Of a stretch of DNA of 64,000 nucleotides, positions 57,720 to 64,000 are shown piece by piece. The first letter of the stretch is position 1. Every line of letters begins with the position of its first letter. Below the pieces are notes generated by a model, which had not been told where the DNA came from, did not search any database, and saw only the letters and a list, made by a program, of their open reading frames with translations. A program made the translations under genes and the position numbers. Source of the stretch: Kaistia defluvii (lineage in GTDB: Bacteria; Pseudomonadota; Alphaproteobacteria; Rhizobiales; Kaistiaceae); contig NZ_JBEPSM010000003.1 in assembly GCF_040548815.1 (NCBI RefSeq), positions 310,001-374,000 of the forward strand. Reading direction: 5' to 3'.

Positions 57720-59378
57720 ATGGTTGCGGGACTAAGCAGGGGCGATCGGCAGGTCGCACTCGCGATCTCGATTCTGGTCGCGCTTTGCGGCTTGGCGCTC
57801 GCCGCCATCGGCCGCGGCGATCCGATCGGGACCCATGGTTTCGTCATTCTGCTCTACGCCCTCGGCGTGAGCTTCTTCGTAATCGCCGGCTATTATGGGC
57901 CCGAGCCGGACAGCTCGCGGCTCTCGCGCTATTATGACGACCCGACCAAGGTCGGCATCGTGCTAGCCATGGCCTGGGCCGTGTTCGGCCTCGCCTTTGG
58001 CGTGTGGGTCGCGGCGCTGCTGGCCTGGCCGGACCTGACCTTTAACGCCGCCTGGGCAAGCTTCGGCCGCATCCGCCCGGTGCACACGACCAGCGTCATC
58101 TTCGGCTTTGGCGGCAACGCGCTGATCGCGACGTCCTTCCACGTGCTCCAGCGCACGACGCGGGCGCGCCTGCCGGACCAGATCAGCCCGTGGTTCGTGC
58201 TGCTCGGCTACAACCTGTTCTGCGTCATCGCGGTCAGCGGCTATTTCATCGGCATCACCCAGTCCAAGGAATATGCCGAACCGGAATGGTATGCCGACAT
58301 CTGGCTCGTCATCGTCTGGGTCGTGTATTTCCTGATCTACATACGGACCCTGCAGCGGCGCAAGGAACCGCATATCTACGTCGCCAACTGGTACTACATG
58401 GCGTTCATCCTGGTCGTGGCGGTGCTGCACATCGTCAACAACCTCGCCGTGCCGGTCTCGTTGGGCCACGCCAAGAGCTATTCGCTGTTCTCCGGCGTGC
58501 AGGATGCGATGACCCAGTGGTGGTACGGCCACAATGCGGTGGCGTTCTTCCTGACCGCCGGCTTCCTCGGCATGATGTATTACTACCTCCCGAAACGCGC
58601 CGGCCGGCCGATCTTCTCCTACCGGCTGTCGATCATCAGCTTCTGGGGCATCACCTTCATGTATATGTGGGCGGGCTCGCATCACCTGCACTACACGGCC
58701 CTGCCGCAATGGGTGCAGACACTTGGCATGACCTTCTCGATCGTGCTGCTGGTGCCGTCCTGGGCCTCCGCCGGCAATGCGCTGGCGACGCTGAACGGCG
58801 CCTGGCACAAGGTGCGCGACGACGCCACGCTGCGCTTCATGATGGTCGCCGCCGTCTTCTACGGCCTCTCGACCTTCGAAGGCTCGTTCATGGCGATCCG
58901 CGCCGTCAATTCGCTCAGCCATTACACCGACTGGACCATCGGCCATGTCCATGCCGGCGCGCTCGGCTGGGTGGCGATGATCTCCTTCGGCTCGATCTAC
59001 GCGCTGGTGCCGTGGATGTGGAAGCGCGAGCGCATGTATTCGCCCAGGCTGATCGAGTGGCACTTCTGGTTGGCGTTGGCGGGAACCGTCGTCTACGTCT
59101 TCGCGATGTGGAATTCGGGCATCATCCAGGGGCTGATGTGGCGGACCTACAATGAAAGCGGGACGCTCGCCTATTCCTTCGTCGATTCCTTGGTCGCGAT
59201 GCATCCCTATTACATCGCCCGGGCCTTTGGCGGCCTGCTGTTCCTGATCGGCGCGATCCTCGGCTCCTACAACATCTGGATGACCATCCGTCAGCCCGGG
59301 ACCGCGCTCGCCGCCAAGGCGGGGGAGGCGGACGAGCCGCACCTTGCGACCCAACCCGCCCTTCAGGCCGGAGAGTAG
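57720..59378 (+). CDS. ccoN: Cytochrome c oxidase cbb3-type subunit I
   Basis: A 552-residue catalytic subunit of the high-affinity cbb3 oxidase, holding haem b, haem b3 and CuB. Invariant histidines lie in RPVHTTSVIFGFGGNALIATSFHVL, WWYGHNAVAFFLTAGFLG, SHHLHYTALP and GHVHAGALGW; the tyrosine of C-type enzymes is in FYGLSTFEGSFMA. About twelve or more helices are visible. ATG at 57720 is chosen; a longer open frame from 57591 contains the FNR box and is not coding. The ccoO gene begins 5 bases after the stop. Confidence 0.96.
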   Translation: MVAGLSRGDRQVALAISILVALCGLALAAIGRGDPIGTHGFVILLYALGVSFFVIAGYYGPEPDSSRLSRYYDDPTKVGIVLAMAWAVFGLAFGVWVAALLAWPDLTFNAAWASFGRIRPVHTTSVIFGFGGNALIATSFHVLQRTTRARLPDQISPWFVLLGYNLFCVIAVSGYFIGITQSKEYAEPEWYADIWLVIVWVVYFLIYIRTLQRRKEPHIYVANWYYMAFILVVAVLHIVNNLAVPVSLGHAKSYSLFSGVQDAMTQWWYGHNAVAFFLTAGFLGMMYYYLPKRAGRPIFSYRLSIISFWGITFMYMWAGSHHLHYTALPQWVQTLGMTFSIVLLVPSWASAGNALATLNGAWHKVRDDATLRFMMVAAVFYGLSTFEGSFMAIRAVNSLSHYTDWTIGHVHAGALGWVAMISFGSIYALVPWMWKRERMYSPRLIEWHFWLALAGTVVYVFAMWNSGIIQGLMWRTYNESGTLAYSFVDSLVAMHPYYIARAFGGLLFLIGAILGSYNIWMTIRQPGTALAAKAGEADEPHLATQPALQAGE

Positions 59379-59383
59379 CCGAC

Positions 59384-60202
59384 ATGCCGAGTTTTCATCG
59401 CAAGCTCGAACGCAGTGCCATCGGCTTCGTGCTGGCCATCGTCGGCGTGTCGGCGATCGGCGGGTTCGTCGAGATCGCGCCGCTCTTCACCATCCACGAG
59501 ACGGTCGAGAAGGCGCCGGATATGCGCGTCTACACGCCGCTCGAACTGGCGGGGCGCAACATCTATCTGCGCGAGGGCTGCTATGCCTGCCACTCGCAGA
59601 TGATCCGCACCCTGCGCGACGAGGTCGAGCGCTACGGTCCTTATTCGCTGGCGGTCGAGTCGCAATACGACCATCCCATGCTCTGGGGCTCGAAGCGCAC
59701 CGGGCCGGATCTGGCTCGTATCGGCGGCAAGTATTCCGACATGTGGCAGACGGCGCATCTGCGCAATCCGCGCGACGTCGTGCCCGAATCCGTCATGCCG
59801 AGATATGGCTGGCTGGAAGAGACGACGCTGCGCACCGACGATCTCGGCGATCACCTGCTGGCGATGAGCCGCGTCGGCGTGCCCTATACACAGGCGATGA
59901 TCGACAACGCGCCCGCCGACGCCTACGGCCAGGCGGCGCCCGACACGGCCTTCGCGACCGGGGTCGGCGAGCGCTATGGCGCGGCGACGAACATCCGCGC
60001 CTTTGACGGCGATCCGTCGCGGCTGACGGAGATGGATGCGCTGGTCGCCTATCTGCAGATCCTGGGCAAGCTGACCGACGCCGCCTCGACCGAGGCCACG
60101 CTGCCCCCGACCGAAGCGCCGAACACCGAAGCGCCCAAGGAAGTCCCCAAGGCGGAAGCGACCAAGGCGGATGGATCGCCCGCCGTGGCAAGGGGAGGCT
60201 GA
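59384..60202 (+). CDS. ccoO: Cytochrome c oxidase cbb3-type subunit II (monohaem)
   Basis: A 272-residue membrane-anchored cytochrome c. The N-terminal helix (SAIGFVLAIVGVSAIGGFVEIAP) is followed by the haem site GCYACHSQMIRT and the methionine ligand region ESVMPRYGWL. The C-terminus is extended and rich in alanine, proline and glutamate (PPTEAPNTEAPKEVPKAEA), beyond the usual length of about 240. It is part of ccoNOQP and begins 5 bases after ccoN. Confidence 0.95.
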   Translation: MPSFHRKLERSAIGFVLAIVGVSAIGGFVEIAPLFTIHETVEKAPDMRVYTPLELAGRNIYLREGCYACHSQMIRTLRDEVERYGPYSLAVESQYDHPMLWGSKRTGPDLARIGGKYSDMWQTAHLRNPRDVVPESVMPRYGWLEETTLRTDDLGDHLLAMSRVGVPYTQAMIDNAPADAYGQAAPDTAFATGVGERYGAATNIRAFDGDPSRLTEMDALVAYLQILGKLTDAASTEATLPPTEAPNTEAPKEVPKAEATKADGSPAVARGG

Positions 60203-60207
60203 GCGCG

Positions 60208-60378
60208 ATGGACTTCGACTATCAATCCGTCGTCGCCTTCTCCAAGAGCTGGGGCCTGTTCTACCTGATCGCGCTCTCCATCGGCGTGCTGGTCTACACC
60301 TTCTGGCCGCGGAACAAGAAGGGCTTCGACCAGGCGAAGAAGAGCATTCTCGACAAGGACGACAAGCCGTGGAACTAG
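60208..60378 (+). CDS. ccoQ: Cytochrome c oxidase cbb3-type small subunit
   Basis: A 56-residue membrane protein, MDFDYQSVVAFSKSWGLFYL followed by a single helix and FWPRNKKGFDQAKKSIL, ending DDKPWN. This matches the CcoQ family, which stabilises the oxidase. It begins 5 bases after the ccoO stop and its end overlaps the GTG start of ccoP by 10 bases. Confidence 0.9.
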   Translation: MDFDYQSVVAFSKSWGLFYLIALSIGVLVYTFWPRNKKGFDQAKKSILDKDDKPWN

Positions 60379-61250
60379 GCAAGCGCGACCCCGTCACCGG
60401 ACGGCTGACGACCGGGCACGAGTGGAACGGCATCGAGGAACTCGACTCGCCGATACCGCGCGTCGTTCTGTTCTTCCTCGCCGCCGGCATCCTGTTTTCG
60501 ATCGTCTACTGGGTCCTGATGCCGGCCTGGCCGCTGGGCTGGACCTATACCAAGGGCTTGCTCGGGATCGACCAGCGCCAGATCGTGACCCGCGAAGTGG
60601 CCGATGCCGCCACCGCCCGCGCCGGCTGGACCGACCGCGTCGCGTCGATGGACTATGCCGCGATCGAGGCCGATGCGCCGCTGATGCAGTCGGTCCGCGA
60701 CACCGGGCGGACGCTGTTCGTCGACAATTGCGCCGCCTGCCACAGCGTCGACGCGCGGGGCGGCCCCGGCTTCCCCAATCTTCGCGCCAAGAGCTGGCTC
60801 TGGGGCGGCACGCCGGAAGCGATCGCCGAGACCATCCGCGTCGGCATCAACTCGACCCATGGCGATACGCGCGTATCGCAGATGCTGGCTTTCGGACGCG
60901 ATGGCATCCTCGATCGCAAGCAGGTGAGCGATGTCGTCGCCTATGTCCGCTCGCTGTCGGGAACGGCTCCGGTGGGACAACTCGATCCCGCCCGCGTCGC
61001 GGCGGGCAAGGAGGTCTTCGCCGCCAATTGCGTCGCCTGTCACGGCGAGGCCGGCAAGGGCAATCCCGAGGTGGGCGCGCCTGACCTGACCGATGCCGCC
61101 TGGATCTATGGCGCCGACGCCCAGTCGATCTTCAGCACGGTGCATGGCGGGCGGCAGGGACACATGCCGCATTGGGGCGAGCGACTGAGCCCGATCGACA
61201 TGAAGATCCTGGCGCTCTACGTCCACACGCTGGAGGGGGACGCGAAATGA
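60369..61250 (+). CDS. ccoP: Cytochrome c oxidase cbb3-type subunit III (dihaem)
   Basis: A 293-residue subunit with an N-terminal membrane helix (VVLFFLAAGILFSIVYWVLMP) and two cytochrome c domains with haem sites CAACH (residues 121-125) and CVACH (221-225). It passes electrons to CcoO and CcoN. The start is GTG at 60369 inside the end of ccoQ. The stop overlaps the next small gene as ATGA. Confidence 0.95.
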   Translation: MELGKRDPVTGRLTTGHEWNGIEELDSPIPRVVLFFLAAGILFSIVYWVLMPAWPLGWTYTKGLLGIDQRQIVTREVADAATARAGWTDRVASMDYAAIEADAPLMQSVRDTGRTLFVDNCAACHSVDARGGPGFPNLRAKSWLWGGTPEAIAETIRVGINSTHGDTRVSQMLAFGRDGILDRKQVSDVVAYVRSLSGTAPVGQLDPARVAAGKEVFAANCVACHGEAGKGNPEVGAPDLTDAAWIYGADAQSIFSTVHGGRQGHMPHWGERLSPIDMKILALYVHTLEGDAK

Positions 61251-61462
61251 GCCTGGCTCCATCGCTGCCCGGGGCGCGGCCAAGGCGCCCCAACTGGAAG
61301 TGGATCTCGATCGCGATCGCCTCGATCGGCGTCGCCGTCCTGGTCGGCGCCAATGTGCATCTCGTCTATGTCGCGCTGCGCTCGCAGCCGGACTGCGTTC
61401 CGCATGCACGCGATGCGTCCGATCCCGGTGACGGCTTCCGTGCCGCCAAGTCGGCGTGCTGA
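61247..61462 (+). CDS. Small single-helix protein of the cbb3 operon
   Basis: A 71-residue protein: basic N-terminus (GARPRRPNWKW), one membrane helix (ISIAIASIGVAVLVGAN), then HLVYVALRSQPDCVPHARD and a short tail ending AAKSAC. It contains two cysteines on the likely periplasmic side. The helix-plus-VYVAL layout recalls the N-terminal part of FixH, but the protein is too short to be a full FixH. Coupled to ccoP by ATGA, so it probably serves oxidase assembly; this is inference. Confidence 0.75.
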   Translation: MSLAPSLPGARPRRPNWKWISIAIASIGVAVLVGANVHLVYVALRSQPDCVPHARDASDPGDGFRAAKSAC

Positions 61463-61476
61463 GGCAGGAGACAATC

Positions 61477-62265
61477 ATGGCCACGTCCACAAACGCATCC
61501 CCCGCCATCGAGCCGCCGCTGGTGCCGTCGCGCCGGCGCGATCTGGCGCCCAGCGCCGCGCTGGGCTGGCTCGCGGCCGGCTGGCGCGACCTGCTCGTCC
61601 GTCCGGCGACCAGCCTCGTCTACGGCCTCGCCGTCTTCGCGATCTCGGGCGTCGTGATCTGGAGCCTGTTTGCCCTCGGCCTTGATTACATCCTGTTTCC
61701 GGCGCTCGCCGGCTTCATGGTGGTCGGGCCGTTCGTCGCCATCGGTCTCTATGCCAAGAGCCGCGACATCGCAAAGCGCCGGCCGGTTTCCCTGGCGCGC
61801 ATGATCCTGGTCAAGTCGGAATCCGGCGCCCAGGTCTGGTTCACGGGCGCCATCCTCTCCCTGCTCATGCTGGTCTGGATGCGCGCCGCGGTGCTCATCT
61901 ATGCGCTGTTCTTCGGCCTGCGGCCTTTCCCGGGGCTCGAAAATGTCGCGACCATGCTGTTCACCACGCCGGTCGGTCTTGCGATGCTGCTGGTTGGAAC
62001 GGTCGTCGGCGCGCTGTTCGCCGCGTTCTCCTTCGCCATCAGCACCTTCGCGATCCCGATGCTGCTCGACGAGAAGACCGATGCGTTCACGGCCATGGGC
62101 ACCAGCATCTCGCTGGTCTGGAACAACCTGCCGGTGATGCTGGCCTGGGGCGCGATCGTGCTCGTCCTCTTCGCGCTCTGCGTGGCAACCGGCCTGCTCG
62201 GGCTGATCGTCGTGTTTCCGCTGCTCGGCCACGCGACCTGGCATAGCTACGAGGCGATGAAATGA
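61477..62265 (+). CDS. DUF2189-type membrane protein
   Basis: A 262-residue integral membrane protein with about six helices (for example ATSLVYGLAVFAISGVVIWSL and LPVMLAWGAIVLVLFALCVATGLL). The pattern resembles the DUF2189 family, whose function is not known. Its stop overlaps the copper ATPase start as ATGA, and CAGGAGACAATC precedes its ATG. The operon context points to a role in cbb3 oxidase biogenesis or copper handling. Confidence 0.8.
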   Translation: MATSTNASPAIEPPLVPSRRRDLAPSAALGWLAAGWRDLLVRPATSLVYGLAVFAISGVVIWSLFALGLDYILFPALAGFMVVGPFVAIGLYAKSRDIAKRRPVSLARMILVKSESGAQVWFTGAILSLLMLVWMRAAVLIYALFFGLRPFPGLENVATMLFTTPVGLAMLLVGTVVGALFAAFSFAISTFAIPMLLDEKTDAFTAMGTSISLVWNNLPVMLAWGAIVLVLFALCVATGLLGLIVVFPLLGHATWHSYEAMK

Positions 62266-64000
62266 GCTGCTGCGCTGGCGGGGCCGCCGACCTGGCTCGG
62301 ACGGTCCATGCCTGCGCTTCCGACGAGGAACTGCGGCTCGCCAGCCGCGATCTCGGCGACGGGCTGCGCCAGGTCGATCTCGCCGTGCCGGACATGCATT
62401 GCGCCGATTGCATCCGCAAGGTCGAGCGCGGGCTCGCCGCGCTTCCAGGCGTCACCCAGGCCCGCGTCAATTTCTCGACGCGCCGCGCCAGCGTGAAGTG
62501 GCGCGGCGAGGTGCCGCCTCTGATCGAGACGCTGGCGGGGCTCGGCTATCCCTCGCATCTCTACGACGCGGCCGAGGCGGCGAGCGATCCCCAGCTCAAC
62601 CAGCTGATCCGCGCGCTGGCCGTGGCCGGCTTTTCCTCGATGAACATCATGCTGCTGTCGGTGTCGGTCTGGTCGGGCGCCGAGCCGGAGACCCGGCAGG
62701 CGTTCCACTGGATTTCGGCCCTGCTTGCCCTGCCGGCGCTGTTCTATTCCGGGCTGGTCTTCTTCCGCTCTGCCTGGAGCGCGCTCCAGCACGGGCGCAC
62801 CAACATGGACGTGCCGATCTCGATCGGCATCAGCCTCGCCTTCGGCATCAGCGTCTACGAGACGTTCCAGAACGGCGCGCACGCCTATTTCGACGCGGCG
62901 ACCTCGCTGGTCTTCTTCCTGCTGATCGGCCGCACGCTCGACCACATGATGCGGGAGCGGGCGCGCCAGGCGGTCAGCGGGCTGGTACGCCTCGCGCCGC
63001 GCGGCGCCACCGTGCTTGGCGCCGACGGCAGCCGCGACTATCTGCCGGTCGCGGAAATCGAGCCGGGCATGACCCTGCTCGTCGCGGCGGGCGACCGCGT
63101 GCCGGTCGATGGCACCGTCGCTAGCGGCGCGTCGGAGCTGGATTGCTCGGTCGTGTCCGGCGAGAGCCTGCCGCAGCCGGTCGAGGCCGGGTCGGCGCTC
63201 AAGGCCGGCATGCTGAACCTGACCGGCGGGCTCGTCGTCACGGCGACCGCCCGGGCGCAGGATTCGTTCCTGGCCGAGATGGTCCGGCTGATGGAGGCGG
63301 CGGAAGGCGGCAAGGCGCGCTACCGGCGGCTCGCGGACCGCGCCTCGCAGCTCTATTCGCCGGTCGTCCATGCCACCGCCTTGCTGACCCTGGTCGGCTG
63401 GGTCGCCGCGACCGGCGACTGGCACCGCTCGATCACCATCGCCATTGCCGTCCTCATCATCACCTGTCCCTGCGCGCTCGGCCTGGCCGTCCCGATCGTC
63501 CAGGTGATGGCGGCCCGGCGGCTGTTCGAGAACGGCGTCATGGTCAAGGATGGCTCCGCCATGGAGCGCCTGGCCGAAATCGACACGGTCGCCTTCGACA
63601 AGACCGGCACCCTCACGCGAGGCAAGCTGCAACTCATCGATGCCGAACGGATCGAGCCGGCCCATGCGGCGATCGCCGCCGCCATGGCCGCGTCCTCGAA
63701 CCATCCCGCCTCGCGCGCCATCGCGGCGCGGTTTGGCGGCGGCGATGTGGCCTTCGAACGGCTGAGCGAAATTCCCGGCCATGGCGTGGAGGCGGCGCTC
63801 TCCGGACGGACCTATCGGCTCGGCCGGGCCGAGTGGGCGCTGGACGAGCCCGGCGAGACCAGCGGCACCGTCCTGAGCGTCGATGGCCGTTGTCTCGCCG
63901 CCTTCGCTTTCACGGACGAACTGCGGCCCGATGCGCGCGCCGCGGTCCAGGCCTTGCGCCAGGCGGGCCTTCGCACGCTGATCCTTTCCGGCGACCGCAT
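62262..64000 (+). CDS. ccoI: Copper-transporting P-type ATPase CcoI/FixI (partial, runs off window)
   Basis: The first 579 residues are present. In order: an N-terminal cysteine-rich head (MSCC), a heavy-metal domain with MHCADC (Cys47, Cys50), the membrane part, VVSGES actuator loop (residues 298-302), the copper-site CPC in TCPCALGL (402-404), the phosphorylation motif DKTGT (446-450), and the SNHPAS nucleotide-binding motif. CcoI/FixI supplies copper for assembly of the cbb3 oxidase. It begins inside the stop of the DUF2189-type gene. The 3' end, and any ccoS, lie beyond 64000. Confidence 0.93.
   Translation, partial: MSCCAGGAADLARTVHACASDEELRLASRDLGDGLRQVDLAVPDMHCADCIRKVERGLAALPGVTQARVNFSTRRASVKWRGEVPPLIETLAGLGYPSHLYDAAEAASDPQLNQLIRALAVAGFSSMNIMLLSVSVWSGAEPETRQAFHWISALLALPALFYSGLVFFRSAWSALQHGRTNMDVPISIGISLAFGISVYETFQNGAHAYFDAATSLVFFLLIGRTLDHMMRERARQAVSGLVRLAPRGATVLGADGSRDYLPVAEIEPGMTLLVAAGDRVPVDGTVASGASELDCSVVSGESLPQPVEAGSALKAGMLNLTGGLVVTATARAQDSFLAEMVRLMEAAEGGKARYRRLADRASQLYSPVVHATALLTLVGWVAATGDWHRSITIAIAVLIITCPCALGLAVPIVQVMAARRLFENGVMVKDGSAMERLAEIDTVAFDKTGTLTRGKLQLIDAERIEPAHAAIAAAMAASSNHPASRAIAARFGGGDVAFERLSEIPGHGVEAALSGRTYRLGRAEWALDEPGETSGTVLSVDGRCLAAFAFTDELRPDARAAVQALRQAGLRTLILSGDR

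Noticed and set aside
61247..61462. Full FixH protein
   Set aside because: Only the helix and first few following residues resemble FixH; at 71 residues it is less than half the usual length.

Overview
The window is G+C-rich (roughly two-thirds G+C by eye), densely coded alphaproteobacterial chromosome. The gene content points to Hyphomicrobiales (Rhizobiales): dnaA-dnaN-recF-gyrB, a DEAD-helicase/cspA/infA cold-shock block, a fixNOQP-type cbb3 oxidase and many ABC importers. The genus cannot be fixed from sequence alone. I see no rRNA, tRNA, CRISPR array, transposase or prophage gene.

Layout. 1-9.8 kb: replication and repair core (dnaA, dnaN, recF, LysE exporter, recQ, DedA, gyrB). 9.8-13.2 kb: a secreted LprI-like protein, gnd, two small proteins and a palindromic intergenic repeat. 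13.2-17 kb, minus strand: a bifunctional GNAT/C39-like peptidase protein, an ATP-grasp RimK-like ligase 3 bp behind it, and a DMT exporter. 17.2-19.1 kb: DEAD-box helicase, CspA and an IF-1 with a basic tail, followed by about 680 bp of unexplained, partly AT-rich DNA ending in a terminator hairpin. 19.7-25 kb: TerB-like protein, class I amidotransferase, a choline-kinase-like phosphotransferase and a dimethylglycine/sarcosine-dehydrogenase-like flavoprotein. 24.9-27.5 kb: iron-type ABC binding protein and fused permease. 27.7-30.9 kb: SH3 membrane protein, GAF-GGDEF cyclase, small hypothetical.

31-39.3 kb, minus strand: a tightly coupled catabolic operon (CUT1 importer, Gfo/Idh/MocA dehydrogenase, D-aminoacylase-like amidohydrolase, D-threonine aldolase/D-serine dehydratase-like PLP enzyme), with a lactonase-like propeller behind it. 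39.8-44 kb: CYTH-CHAD protein, L-fuconate dehydratase and aldo/keto reductase. 44-49.1 kb, minus strand: nikABCDE nickel importer, preceded by a perfect NikR-type operator (GTATGA-N16-TCATAC). 49.1-49.4 kb: decayed remnant of an amino-acid ABC permease. 49.6-54 kb, minus strand: secreted sulfatase, a secreted 2H-phosphoesterase-like protein and the sulfatase-activating formylglycine-generating enzyme, then an outer-membrane protein. 54.9-57.5 kb: two tandem Crp/Fnr regulators, and AsnC with LysE. 57.7-64 kb: ccoN-O-Q-P, two accessory membrane proteins and a CcoI/FixI copper ATPase that runs off the window, with a near-consensus FNR/FixK box upstream of ccoN.

The points most worth a second look are the GNAT-C39/ATP-grasp pair, the asnC start codon sitting in the loop of a perfect 11-bp inverted repeat, the NikR operator, the candidate small RNA region after infA, the D-amino-acid operon with no ATPase gene, and the cbb3 operon where two small membrane proteins stand in the place usually held by fixG/fixH.
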